NCBI RefSeq assembly: GCF_037992945.1
Contig: NZ_CP150304.1
Coordinates: 3,103,501-3,167,500, forward strand
Source: Peribacillus sp. FSL E2-0218
GTDB lineage: Bacteria > Bacillota > Bacilli > Bacillales > DSM-1321
DNA length: 64,000 nt
Direction of reading: 5' to 3'
Shown here: in pieces, positions 17,375-26,148 of the stretch
How positions within the stretch are numbered: the first letter of the stretch is position 1
How the letters are laid out: each line of letters begins with the position of its first letter
Position numbers and translations under genes: made by a program
Notes under the pieces: model-generated
Told to the model about the DNA's origin: nothing
The model's database searches: none
What the model saw: only the letters and a program-made list of their open reading frames with translations

Positions 17375-18748
17375 TTAAGCTTGAAGCGTTGGCAGCACTT
17401 CTTTAAACGCATTGATAACGGTATCGACTTCATCCAATTGAATCGTCAATGATGGCTCAATCCTAATCGTTTTGGAATTAATGAGCGTACCTGCCACTAA
17501 AATTCCTTTATCAAACAAGGCTTTTGAAAATTCATAGCCCACTTCGTCTTTATGGAACTCAATACCGATCATCAATCCTTGGCCGCGAATTTCCAAGACC
17601 TTGTCTTGGTGCTCGTTTGCCACTTCCCTTAAACCATTCAAGAAATATTCACCCACTTCTGCAGCACGCTCCGGTAATTTTTCTTCCAAAAGAACGTCGA
17701 TCGTAGCTATGGCCGCAGCGCAAGCGAGTGGATTTCCGCCAAACGTCGTCGTGTGCATGAATGGATTGTCAAACCAGCTTTTAAACACTTTTTCATTGGC
17801 AACGACTGCACCAGCCGGCATCACCCCGCCGCCAAACGCCTTAGCCAAACAAATAATATCCGGAACAACATCATAGAGCTCGGAAGCGAACATTTTACCA
17901 GTTCGGCCCATACCAGTCTGGACTTCATCCAATATCAATAATGCATCATATTCGTCGCACAATGCCCGAACCTGTTTTAAATAATCTTGCGGAGGCAGGA
18001 TGACCCCGCCTTCACCTTGGATAGGTTCCAACAGCACGGCAGCGACATCTTCACCGACCAGAGCACAACTTTCAAACGTTTTTCTCATCATATCCACATC
18101 ACCGAACGGAACATGGCGCACACCTGGTATCAGTGGGATGAATGGTTTTCGGAACATGCCCTTCGCTGTGGCCGAAAGGGAACCAAGGCTCTTGCCATGA
18201 AATGATTTCGTCGTGGAAATGATCGTGAAGCGGTCACTATACATTTTAGCAAGCTTAAGCGCAGCCTCCACGCTCTCCGTCCCGCTGTTCGTAAAGAAGG
18301 AGTATTTAAGATCTCCCGGCGTGATATCGGCAAGGATCTTGGCTAGCATTGCCCGCAAAGGGTCAAGTAAGTCCTGGCTATGGAGGGCTTGTCTTTGCAA
18401 TTGATCCGTGACTGCTTTCACGACTTTAGGGTTGCGGTGACCAACATTATAAATCCCGAAGCCCCCTAAACAATCAATATATTTCTTTCCATTTACATCC
18501 GTAAAGCAGGAATCCTGATCTGACCACTCAACAGCGGCGAATTGCGTGTCTTTTGTCACCGTCTTCCGATATTCCAAAAACCCAGGGTTTACATGATTAC
18601 GGAAGTTCTCGACCGTTTCCCTCGTGACCCATTGGGCATCCTCTTTTGAAATTTCCTTTTGTTCGATTAATTGAAGCACTTTTTTAATATAGTCTTGAGT
18701 TTCCGATTGGGTAGCTTGAGTTTTTTTGCTTTCAACATTGATAGACAT
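17375..18748 (-). CDS. patA: Putrescine aminotransferase (class III PLP enzyme)
   Basis: Predicted to transfer the amino group of putrescine to 2-oxoglutarate, giving 4-aminobutanal. The 457-residue protein is strikingly similar to E. coli PatA/YgjG over its whole length, for example NHVNPGFLEYRK, CLGGFGIYNVGHRNP, LHSQDLLDPLRAMLAK and TTTFGGNPLACAAA. The PLP lysine is K303 in CLAKAFGGG, with D274 in LILDEVQTG. The ATG lies behind AAGGAG. A near-consensus sigma-54 promoter lies about 100 bases upstream. The activator and permease genes next door support a polyamine catabolic role. Ornithine or acetylornithine as substrate is a less likely alternative. Confidence 0.9.
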   Translation of the reverse strand: MSINVESKKTQATQSETQDYIKKVLQLIEQKEISKEDAQWVTRETVENFRNHVNPGFLEYRKTVTKDTQFAAVEWSDQDSCFTDVNGKKYIDCLGGFGIYNVGHRNPKVVKAVTDQLQRQALHSQDLLDPLRAMLAKILADITPGDLKYSFFTNSGTESVEAALKLAKMYSDRFTIISTTKSFHGKSLGSLSATAKGMFRKPFIPLIPGVRHVPFGDVDMMRKTFESCALVGEDVAAVLLEPIQGEGGVILPPQDYLKQVRALCDEYDALLILDEVQTGMGRTGKMFASELYDVVPDIICLAKAFGGGVMPAGAVVANEKVFKSWFDNPFMHTTTFGGNPLACAAAIATIDVLLEEKLPERAAEVGEYFLNGLREVANEHQDKVLEIRGQGLMIGIEFHKDEVGYEFSKALFDKGILVAGTLINSKTIRIEPSLTIQLDEVDTVINAFKEVLPTLQA

Positions 18749-18850
18749 GTAATAATCTCCTTTTTGATAACTGTAGTGGTTGGATCATTTTAAATATTTC
18801 TGGTGAGATGTTAATGCTTACCTCCCTTTTTGCTTATATATATATAATTA

Positions 18851-18867
18851 AGCAAGAAGCATGCCAA
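18851..18867 (-). promoter_or_regulatory. Sigma-54 (SigL) promoter of patA
   Basis: Minus strand TTGGCATGCTTCTTGCT. The GG of the -24 and GC of the -12 are exactly ten bases apart, and the site matches TTGGCAC-N5-TTGCW with one difference. It lies about 100 bases upstream of patA, directly downstream of the gene for a sigma-54 activator. Confidence 0.9.
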
Positions 18868-18910
18868 GTTAAAAATCCTATGAATATCGTCATTTAGGTT
18901 AGAATCCCCT

Positions 18911-18945
18911 CCGAAACTATGCGAAAATGCATAGCTCTATTTCGG
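18911..18945. promoter_or_regulatory. Putative activator binding site (UAS) of patA
   Basis: Nested inverted repeats: CTATGC-N6-GCATAG inside CCGAAA...TTTCGG. The site begins about 45 bases upstream of the -24 element, a usual position for a sigma-54 enhancer. The cognate protein is presumably the adjacent regulator. Confidence 0.6.
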
Positions 18946-18981
18946 TTTGCATAATCGCCTGTATATTTGCATCTTCAAGAA

Positions 18982-19026
18982 AAAGCCATGGGACAAGCGA
19001 CTGTAAATCGCTTGTCCCATGGCTTT
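18982..19026 (-). terminator. Terminator of the sigma-54 activator gene
   Basis: AAAGCCATGGGACAAGCGA pairs perfectly with its complement over 19 bases with a 7-base loop, followed by TTCTTG on the minus strand. It insulates the patA promoter from the upstream regulator gene. The T run is short but the stem is very strong. Confidence 0.85.
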
Positions 19027-19029
19027 CAT

Positions 19030-21135
19030 TTAATAGGCATTTTTTTCGATTTTCCTGCTTTGTTCAGCCAGGACCTTTTGATACTTCCTGCTTACGGAAG
19101 ATTGACTTATCCCTAGCGCTTTTGCCGCTTTCGTCGTCGTTTTGTACTGTTTCATGGCGAGCATGATCAGTTGCTCCTCGACGTGATCCATCGCTTCCTG
19201 AAGAGGCAGGATTCGCGTGATGATTGGTTTCGTTTGTTTAAAACCGCTCCCGACAGGAATGAATCGTTGGATGAAGTCGGCATCGATCATCTCTTCATCA
19301 GCAGAAACAACCAACCTCTCGATCATGTTCTGCAATTCCCGGATATTACCGGGCCATGTATACACCTCCAGGATGTTCAAGGCATCAGGGGAAAAGTGGT
19401 AGTTCCGTTGATACCTTTCATTCAATTTTTGGAGAAAATGAAAGGCAAGCGGCGGTATATCCTCTGGCCTTTCCCTTAAAGGCGGGACATGTATCGGAAT
19501 GACATTCAGCCGATAGAACAAATCTTCACGGAACGTTCCCATTTCGACCATTTTTTCCAATCCTTTATTGGTGGCAGCAACGATTTGAACATCGATCGGG
19601 ATCGGTGTCGTACTTCCAATCGGAATCACTTCCTGCTCCTGAAGGACACGCAGCAGCTTGACCTGAAGATGGATCGGCATGTCACCCACTTCATCAAGGA
19701 ACAAAACGCCTTTATTGGCCTGTTGAAAATAGCCGACTTTCCCGTTTTTATCCGCTCCGGTAAAGGACCCTTTCGTATAACCGAACAATTCACTTTCAAG
19801 AAGGTTTTCCGGTATTGCGCCGCAATTTATCTTCAGGAAGGGCTGCTTCGACCGCCTCCCCATTTTATGAATGGCCTCGGCTATCACTTCTTTCCCAACC
19901 CCCGATTCCCCATTGATCAGAACGGTAGAGGAAAAATGAGCGATTTTCTTGATTTGGCTGATGATCTGTTCCATTTTAGGACTGGCAAAAATCAACTCTT
20001 TATAAAATTGATCTTGCTTTTTGAACGAATCCAATTCTTTTCTCATTTCATTCAATTCCGATTTCAATTGCGTCGTTTCGGTAATATCCCTTGATGCAAT
20101 CACGATTCGTTCGATTTCCCTTTTTTCATTGAATACAGGCGTTCCGACGGAAAGGACTTTTTTATTCATTTTCGTATCTTGGACAATCGATACTTTCTTT
20201 TTTTGTTCAAGGACAAGACGGGTCACAGAAGGATTGAAAATCCCTTCATCCTCCAACTGCAAGAGATTCTTTCCGATATAATCCTTTAAATCCTTACCCC
20301 AAAAACCGGAAATGATGCTGTCACTATAACGAAGCAGCTCCCCTTTTTGATTAACGACCAGGATTTCATCATAAATATTCGCTAAAATGGCATTCAAGTC
20401 TTTATTTGAACTTTTTATCAATTCTATTTCCATCGCCATTTCCTCAACCATCGGTAAATCCTGAACGATGATGATCAGGCCTTCCACTTCTTTAGCATGG
20501 TTCAGAATCGGGCTATAATCGACAAGTACACTCATGACATCAGTGATTTCCAGCTGATTAAGAATACTGCCCCCGCTTGCAAACACGCTATGTATATGCT
20601 CTTTATTAAAGATGGTCTCAGCTGGTTCATTAAGAACCTGTTCAGCAGGCTTCTTGATCATTTTCAGGCCCGATTCATTGAAATTCACGATATTTTTTTC
20701 TTTATCCGCGACAAAGATCCCCATCGGAATAGAAGTTAATATGACCTTTAACAGGTCCAGGTTTTGTTTGCTGTCCTGCTTGAATAATTCCGCTAACACA
20801 TCTTCCCTTTTGACATAACCGGTAAGCATGCCATCGTCGGTCTTGATCAGGACGATTGGTTCGCCAATAATTTGAAACAGTAGCGGCAAGGATATGTTCG
20901 GAGGCAATTTACAGACATTATCAATCGATAAGGCATACTGTAAAAGCTGTTCGACTGTTGTTATTCTTTCATTTAACGGCAAATCATCCATGCGGATATA
21001 GGCAAACACCTGATTATCCTTCATTAGAAAGAAGAAAGGTTCCTGTATCTCATGAATGTTTTGCTCTGAAAGTGCTGGCTGATCGATCGTGATCGTTATG
21101 AATGGTCTAATTTTATCATCCGGAATGGATAACAC
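19030..21135 (-). CDS. Sigma-54-dependent transcriptional activator with CBS-like and PAS domains
   Basis: Enhancer-binding protein of 701 residues. From the GTG start the order is: a CBS-like sensor region (about 20-125), two PAS domains (about 130-235 and 245-355), an AAA+ domain with Walker A GESGVGKE (409-416), sigma-54 contact loop GSFTGA (456-461) and Walker B LFLDE (478-482), and a C-terminal Fis/TyrR-type helix-turn-helix (AAKALGISQSSVSRKYQ). GTG at 21135 is chosen because AAGGGGAG lies seven bases upstream; an ATG 14 codons earlier has no ribosome site. The loop has Ser where GAFTGA has Ala, a known variant. It probably activates patA and the permease, both with sigma-54 promoters; the inducer is unknown. 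Confidence 0.9.
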   Translation of the reverse strand: MLSIPDDKIRPFITITIDQPALSEQNIHEIQEPFFFLMKDNQVFAYIRMDDLPLNERITTVEQLLQYALSIDNVCKLPPNISLPLLFQIIGEPIVLIKTDDGMLTGYVKREDVLAELFKQDSKQNLDLLKVILTSIPMGIFVADKEKNIVNFNESGLKMIKKPAEQVLNEPAETIFNKEHIHSVFASGGSILNQLEITDVMSVLVDYSPILNHAKEVEGLIIIVQDLPMVEEMAMEIELIKSSNKDLNAILANIYDEILVVNQKGELLRYSDSIISGFWGKDLKDYIGKNLLQLEDEGIFNPSVTRLVLEQKKKVSIVQDTKMNKKVLSVGTPVFNEKREIERIVIASRDITETTQLKSELNEMRKELDSFKKQDQFYKELIFASPKMEQIISQIKKIAHFSSTVLINGESGVGKEVIAEAIHKMGRRSKQPFLKINCGAIPENLLESELFGYTKGSFTGADKNGKVGYFQQANKGVLFLDEVGDMPIHLQVKLLRVLQEQEVIPIGSTTPIPIDVQIVAATNKGLEKMVEMGTFREDLFYRLNVIPIHVPPLRERPEDIPPLAFHFLQKLNERYQRNYHFSPDALNILEVYTWPGNIRELQNMIERLVVSADEEMIDADFIQRFIPVGSGFKQTKPIITRILPLQEAMDHVEEQLIMLAMKQYKTTTKAAKALGISQSSVSRKYQKVLAEQSRKIEKNAY

Positions 21136-21252
21136 AGTTTCACTCCCCTTAAAGTAACCTAGTCTATATTTTAACATAATTCTGAATTGCTAGATAAAAA
21201 ATAACCCATAACTTTTGATACCTCTTACACCTGTGCCTATTCAAGCCATAAG

Positions 21253-21277
21253 AAAAGGGCCATCCGCTGGCCCTTTT
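21253..21277 (-). terminator. Terminator hairpin after the permease
   Basis: AAAAGGGCCA and TGGCCCTTTT pair perfectly with a 5-base loop. It would end a transcript of the permease gene about 300 bases past its stop, and is nearly symmetrical. Confidence 0.7.
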
Positions 21278-21379
21278 CATCTAAACGGACGACATTTTCA
21301 ATCTTCCTCTCCCTATGATATGGAGAAGGAGATTCCTGTTGCAGCCATTATCACCCTACCTGGTCAATCGTCATAATAA

Positions 21380-21517
21380 TCAGTAAACTGAATCGTTGCG
21401 TCTAGGGCCAATAATTTCCTGGTACGCCTTTTTTGGTTTAAGCGACCACACCATTTCCTCTACATGCATGCACGGAAGCCGCTTACCAAATTCTTGATCC
21501 AAAAACGAATAGGACAT
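21380..21517 (-). pseudogene. Possible gene remnant or small ORF, 45 codons
   Basis: A minus-strand frame reads MSYSFLDQEFGKRLPCMHVE and continues to a stop after RRNDSVY, 45 residues. It is bounded upstream by an in-frame TAG about 18 codons before the ATG, and there is no ribosome site before the ATG. The residue composition looks protein-like, with mixed charges and aromatic residues, so it may be the tail of a decayed gene. I do not recognise the family. It fills part of the 21178-21583 gap, which otherwise shows only a terminator hairpin. Confidence 0.3.
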
Positions 21518-21583
21518 TGATATGAACGCTGCTGCTGAACGTCTTAAATGGGAACGGCTGCCTCCCTAATCAGGAAAGTCGAT

Positions 21584-22921
21584 TCACTGTGCCTCTTCAA
21601 AACTGAATAACGGAGGGGATTCCGTAAACCATTTCGTCCGGTAAGAAAGATACACGATCCCTATCCCTGCCCAGACTGTCCCCAGAATCAAGGAGCTCAT
21701 TTCAAGATTAAGCCATAGGATGAACACCGATGCCCCGCCAATAATAGGGAGCAGCATATTGGCAAGAAATCCTTTGACCGTGTGAAAACTTTTGTTCCTG
21801 ATGGCATGGACGATTACGCAAATATTCACGAAGGTGAAAGCCATCAGCGCTCCGAAATTGATCAGCGATGTAGCCGTAACCAGATCAAGGAATAAGGCAA
21901 CCAGCGAAATGGCTCCGACAAAGATGACATTAAAAAATGGCGTATTGTATTTTGGATGGACAAATCCGAAAAGCTTTTTTGAAATCATCTGGTCGCGCCC
22001 CATCACATATAACAACCTTGATACACTGGCATGTGAAGCAAGACCGGAGGCAAGGGTGCCGCATAGTGTGCCAGCAAGGAATATCGATTGGAATAGCTTC
22101 CCGCCTACGAAAAGTGCTATTTCCGGGGAAGCTGCTTCCGGATCATTGAAACGGGAAACATCGGGAAAGAATAGCTGGGTGAAAAATGCAGCTGCCACAA
22201 ATAAAACCCCTCCGATGAGAGCCGTCAAAAAAATGGCCCGCGGAATCGTTTTGGCTGGATTGGGTGTTTCTTCCGATAATGTCGTGACAGCGTCGAACCC
22301 CAAGAAGGAAAAACAAAGGATCGTAGCACCCGCTATGAGCGTCGACGTTTCCAAATGAGGTCCGATGAACGGCTGAAGCGAGGAAACGTCTCCGGTACCT
22401 TCACCATGCATGACCCCCTTGATGACAAGTGCCACGAAAATGATGATGACGAGAATTTGAAAAAAAACAAGGAAGCTATTGAAGTTTGCAGCGAAATTTA
22501 CATTGAATAAGTTAATTCCAGTCATTAACAAGACAAATGCCACCACCCATATCCATGGGGCTACTTCCGGAAAAAGTGCCGTTAAGTATATTTTTGTTAA
22601 AATCGCATTCACCATCGGTAAAAATAAGTAATCAAGCATCGATGACCATCCGACAAGGAAACCTAAATGCGGATTGATCGTTTTTTGTGTATACGTATAG
22701 GAGGACCCGGCCTGAGGATAAATTTTCACCATTTTCCCATAGCTGGCTGCCGTAAACAGCATGGCCACCAAAGCAATGACATAAGCGGTCGGCACATGTC
22801 CTCCCGTTAATTCGGAAACGATCCCGAATGTATCAAAGACGACCATCGGCGTCATGTACCCAACACCAAGCAAGACGATTTGCCATAAGTTTAAAGACCT
22901 TTTCAGTTTACCTGTTTGCAT
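21584..22921 (-). CDS. APC-superfamily amine/amino acid permease
   Basis: Twelve-helix cytoplasmic-membrane transporter of 445 residues. It opens LKRSLNLWQIVLLGVGYMTP, where the unwound GVG-type helix 1 motif of the APC family is visible, and has FLGFDAVTTLSEETPNPAKTIP in helix 6 and beyond. The overall look is of the PuuP/YeeF-like branch that takes up putrescine or amino acids. Substrate specificity cannot be read from sequence alone. It has its own sigma-54 promoter at 23006-23022 and lies next to the activator and patA, so polyamine uptake is the favoured role. Confidence 0.85.
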   Translation of the reverse strand: MQTGKLKRSLNLWQIVLLGVGYMTPMVVFDTFGIVSELTGGHVPTAYVIALVAMLFTAASYGKMVKIYPQAGSSYTYTQKTINPHLGFLVGWSSMLDYLFLPMVNAILTKIYLTALFPEVAPWIWVVAFVLLMTGINLFNVNFAANFNSFLVFFQILVIIIFVALVIKGVMHGEGTGDVSSLQPFIGPHLETSTLIAGATILCFSFLGFDAVTTLSEETPNPAKTIPRAIFLTALIGGVLFVAAAFFTQLFFPDVSRFNDPEAASPEIALFVGGKLFQSIFLAGTLCGTLASGLASHASVSRLLYVMGRDQMISKKLFGFVHPKYNTPFFNVIFVGAISLVALFLDLVTATSLINFGALMAFTFVNICVIVHAIRNKSFHTVKGFLANMLLPIIGGASVFILWLNLEMSSLILGTVWAGIGIVYLSYRTKWFTESPPLFSFEEAQ

Positions 22922-23005
22922 GTATCATGCCCCTTCCCTTTTTTTCGAGAAAAATCGACCAGCTTCTCCGTTCATTTCAAAAAATTTCTTGGTTATATTA
23001 CACTC

Positions 23006-23022
23006 AGCAATTTTCATACCAA
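23006..23022 (-). promoter_or_regulatory. Sigma-54 (SigL) promoter of the permease
   Basis: Minus strand TTGGTATGAAAATTGCT, with GG and GC spaced ten bases apart. It lies about 85 bases upstream of the permease start. Together with the patA site it defines a two-promoter sigma-54 regulon in this cassette. Confidence 0.85.
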
Positions 23023-23053
23023 AAAAAATAGTCGCTATTTAACAAAAAATAAG

Positions 23054-23072
23054 GAAATATAGAGAATGTTTC
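23054..23072. promoter_or_regulatory. Possible activator site upstream of the permease
   Basis: GAAATATAGAGAATGTTTC has GAAA...TTTC ends. It resembles one half of the patA site, where the minus strand reads GAAATAGAGCTATGC. It lies about 30-50 bases upstream of the -24 element. A separate AAATAG-TCG-CTATTT palindrome sits directly against the promoter at 23027-23041. Confidence 0.35.
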
Positions 23073-23130
23073 ATGCAAACTTGAATAACCTATTCATTTT
23101 TTCATACTTTCAGGGAAGTTTTTTTTCCAC

Positions 23131-23164
23131 AAAAAAAGCAGAAGATATTAAGATATCTTCTGCT
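23131..23164 (-). terminator. Terminator of der-gpsA
   Basis: AGCAGAAGATAT and ATATCTTCTGCT form a perfect 12-base stem with a 4-base loop, followed by TTTTTTT-type sequence on the minus strand. It lies about 140 bases after the gpsA stop; the sequence between (23165-23304) shows no gene. Confidence 0.9.
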
Positions 23165-23304
23165 CATTTGACTAAATCCCCCGTGCCGAGGTCAAATTAC
23201 TAGTTTACTTTCGTTGCATTGTATGCTGATACATGGCAAGACGCATCATCGAATGCCTAATTAATTGAAATTCTTTTATGAAAGCAGCAAAAAAAGGGAA
23301 AATC

Positions 23305-24351
23305 CTACTGCCTGTTATCCAAAATGTTGTATAGTTCTTCCATTTCATTCGTTTTTGAACGATTCATCAAAAGGTCAACTGCACTTTTCACTTCTTTTCC
23401 ATTGAATAAAACATGGTACAGGGCTTCAGTAATCGGCATATTGACTTCGTATTTCCGGGCTAGCTGGTAGGCGGCTTTAGTGGTTCTGACCCCTTCGACC
23501 ACCATTCCCATGCTTTCCAATACTTCATCCAGTTTCTTTCCTTTACCAAGCATATTCCCTGCTCTCCAATTTCGGGAATGAACGCTTGTACAAGTGACGA
23601 TCAAATCACCTATTCCAGCTAATCCTGAAAAAGTAAGTGGATTGGCACCCATGGCCACTCCTAAACGGGAGATTTCTGCCAAACCACGGGTCATTAAGGC
23701 AGCCTTTGCATTATCACCATAGCCTAACCCGTCGGTAATTCCTGAAGCCAAGGCAATGATGTTCTTCAGGGCTCCGCCAATTTCAACACCAATCAAGTCG
23801 GGATTCGTATAAACGCGGAAATTGTTGTTGATGAAAAGATCCTGAGCTTTTTCTGCCGCCTTCATATTTTTTGAAGAAACGGCAACTGTCGTTGGATGAC
23901 GGAGACTGACCTCTTCCGCATGGCTTGGTCCCGAAAGAACAACGATATCCTTCAGCCAATCCGGAGAAGAGACTTCTTCGATCATTTCAGAAATACGCAG
24001 CAGGGAGTCCGGTTCGATCCCCTTACTTACATGCACAACTGTCAATGGTTTATCATGGGCCGCTTCGATCTGCCCAAGAACTTCCCGGTATGCTTTGGTC
24101 GGCACAGCCAAAATGATCATTTCAATTCCGACCAACGCTTCCTTGATGGAAGAATAGCCTTTAATCCCTTTAGGCAATTCAATCCCAGGCAAGTATTTTT
24201 CATTCGTATGATGTTGGTTTATTTCTTCAATTTGCTTCGGATTATGTCCCCATAATCTCACTTCATGCTGGTTATCAGCTAATACCATCGCTAAAGCAGT
24301 GCCCCAGCTACCTGCACCAATGACTGCGATGCTTTCTTTTGCTTTCACCAT
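23305..24351 (-). CDS. gpsA: Glycerol-3-phosphate dehydrogenase [NAD(P)+]
   Basis: Reduces dihydroxyacetone phosphate to sn-glycerol 3-phosphate for phospholipid synthesis. The start MVKAKESIAVIGAGSWGTAL gives 348 residues; the longer in-frame reading overlaps the der stop region and lacks family support. The Rossmann GAGSWGT lies at residues 12-18, the catalytic-lysine motif GALKNIIALASG is near 190, and the substrate-binding RNWRAG region is near 255. It lies downstream of der with a 16-base gap, as in B. subtilis. Confidence 0.96.
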   Translation of the reverse strand: MVKAKESIAVIGAGSWGTALAMVLADNQHEVRLWGHNPKQIEEINQHHTNEKYLPGIELPKGIKGYSSIKEALVGIEMIILAVPTKAYREVLGQIEAAHDKPLTVVHVSKGIEPDSLLRISEMIEEVSSPDWLKDIVVLSGPSHAEEVSLRHPTTVAVSSKNMKAAEKAQDLFINNNFRVYTNPDLIGVEIGGALKNIIALASGITDGLGYGDNAKAALMTRGLAEISRLGVAMGANPLTFSGLAGIGDLIVTCTSVHSRNWRAGNMLGKGKKLDEVLESMGMVVEGVRTTKAAYQLARKYEVNMPITEALYHVLFNGKEVKSAVDLLMNRSKTNEMEELYNILDNRQ

Positions 24352-24367
24352 TGTATGACTCCCTTTA

Positions 24368-25678
24368 CTATTTTCTTTGGCGCCCAAAAATCCGAATTGG
24401 TGTTCCTTCGAAACCAAAGGCATCCCTAATTCGATTCTCTAAAAATCTTTCATAGGAGAAATGCAATAACTCAGGATCATTAACGAATACAACGAAAGTA
24501 GGCGGCTTGATCGCTACCTGGGTCGTATAGTAAATTTTCAAGCGGTTCCCATTATGGGTTGGCGTAGGGTTCATCGCCACGGCATCCATGACCACTTCAT
24601 TCAATACGTTTGTCTGAACTCGAATGGCATGATTCTCACTAGCCTGATCGATGACCGGAATCAATGTATGCGTCCGCTTTTTAGTCAATGCAGAAAGATA
24701 GATGATCGGCGCATAATCCAGGAATAGGAAGTGGGCACGGATTTTTTCTTCAAAATCCTTCATTGTCTTTTCATCTTTCTCGATCGCATCCCATTTATTG
24801 ACGACGATGATGACCGCCCTGCCTGCTTCATGGGCATAACCGGCAATTTTTTTATCCTGCTCGCGAATGCCTTCTTCAGCGTTCAATACGACAAGAACGA
24901 CGTCTGAGCGTTCAATCGCCCGTAACGCACGAAGTACGCTGTATTTTTCCGTACTTTCATACACTTTCCCTTTTTTCCTCATTCCAGCGGTATCAATGAT
25001 GACATACTCTTTACCGTTATATTTATAAGGAGAATCGATCGCATCACGGGTCGTACCCTCAATTTCACTTACGATAACGCGATCTTCACCCAGCAATGCA
25101 TTGACCAATGATGATTTGCCTACATTCGGCCTTCCGATCAAGCTGAATTTGATGACATCGTCAGCATAATCCTGGCCGCTGAAATTAGGGAAGTGCTTCG
25201 CTGCTTCATCCAGCAAGTCTCCGAGCCCAAGTCCGTGTGACCCGGAAATCGGGAATGGATCCCCAAAGCCTAACGCATAGAAATCATAAATTTGATCTCT
25301 CATTTCTGGATTATCAACTTTATTAACCGCAAGGACAACCGGCTTTCTCGACTTATAAAGAATTTTGGCTACCTCTTCATCAGCAGCCGTAACCCCTTCA
25401 CGGCCATTCGTCATAAAGATTATCACATCGGCTTCATCGATGGCAATTTCAGCCTGCTGGCGAATTTGTTCAAGGAACGGCTCATCACCGATATCGATTC
25501 CGCCTGTATCAATAATGTTAAAATCATGTGTCAACCATTCACCTGAACTATATATCCTGTCACGTGTCACTCCTGGAACGTCTTCGACAATCGAAACCCG
25601 TTCTCCCACTATTCTATTAAAGATCGTCGATTTACCTACGTTCGGACGACCGACAATCGCAATTACCGGTTTTGGCAT
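24368..25678 (-). CDS. der: Ribosome biogenesis GTPase Der (EngA)
   Basis: Essential double GTPase that acts in 50S subunit maturation. The 436-residue protein has two G domains, each with GRPNVGKS (near residues 9 and 182), DTGG / DTAG switch motifs and NKVD / NKWD specificity motifs. A C-terminal KH-like domain ends in GTPIRIFGRQRK. The ATG is preceded by AAAGGGTG. It is cotranscribed with gpsA. Confidence 0.97.
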   Translation of the reverse strand: MPKPVIAIVGRPNVGKSTIFNRIVGERVSIVEDVPGVTRDRIYSSGEWLTHDFNIIDTGGIDIGDEPFLEQIRQQAEIAIDEADVIIFMTNGREGVTAADEEVAKILYKSRKPVVLAVNKVDNPEMRDQIYDFYALGFGDPFPISGSHGLGLGDLLDEAAKHFPNFSGQDYADDVIKFSLIGRPNVGKSSLVNALLGEDRVIVSEIEGTTRDAIDSPYKYNGKEYVIIDTAGMRKKGKVYESTEKYSVLRALRAIERSDVVLVVLNAEEGIREQDKKIAGYAHEAGRAVIIVVNKWDAIEKDEKTMKDFEEKIRAHFLFLDYAPIIYLSALTKKRTHTLIPVIDQASENHAIRVQTNVLNEVVMDAVAMNPTPTHNGNRLKIYYTTQVAIKPPTFVVFVNDPELLHFSYERFLENRIRDAFGFEGTPIRIFGRQRK

Positions 25679-26148
25679 TGCTATTCACCCTTTCTGCTAC
25701 TATATCTCTGTCAAAGTCACGAAATCCAGGAATGCATGCACTACTTGCATTGCATTATTGTTTTTCATTATTTCCTACTTCAAGGAAAAGACTGTATCCA
25801 TCATCATATAAAGGAAACTTCCATCAGGACTACATGCACAACTGATGATCAGTTAAACGTATCAAGGATTTACAGGCAAGTTCGTTCACTTTCTTTACAT
25901 GAACCGACTGCATGCTAAAACATGATTATATACAGCCCAAAAAAAATGAAGAAAGCTCTCAAGCATGTGCTTCCTTATTAATTGCTTAGAGCACTTTACG
26001 ATTTATCTACAGACCTCTAACTACCCTATAGTACCAAATTTCGCGCCAATCAACAATGATTGTATAAATAAAAGCCTCCCATTCCAATTTACTCCATTTA
26101 ATAGGCATCATTGGGATAAAACACGAGAAAGGATCCTCCTCCCCTTGT
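25679..26148. other. Intergenic region der-yphA
   Basis: 470 bases with the der promoter on the minus strand (not resolved; TATAGT-like sequences lie near 25697-25702) and the yphA terminator at 25938-25992. One short minus-strand frame at 26007-26111 is discussed under findings. Nothing else is seen. Confidence 0.4.
25938..25992 (-). terminator. Terminator of yphA
   Basis: Minus-strand GCTCTAAGCA pairs with TGCTTGAGAGC, one bulge, loop of about 17 bases, followed by TTTCTTCATTTTTTTT. Confidence 0.65.

Noticed and set aside
21792..22358. 188-codon plus-strand open frame opposite the permease
   Set aside because: It lies wholly antisense to a well-conserved transporter, has no ribosome site and no family resemblance; a shadow of the permease codon pattern.
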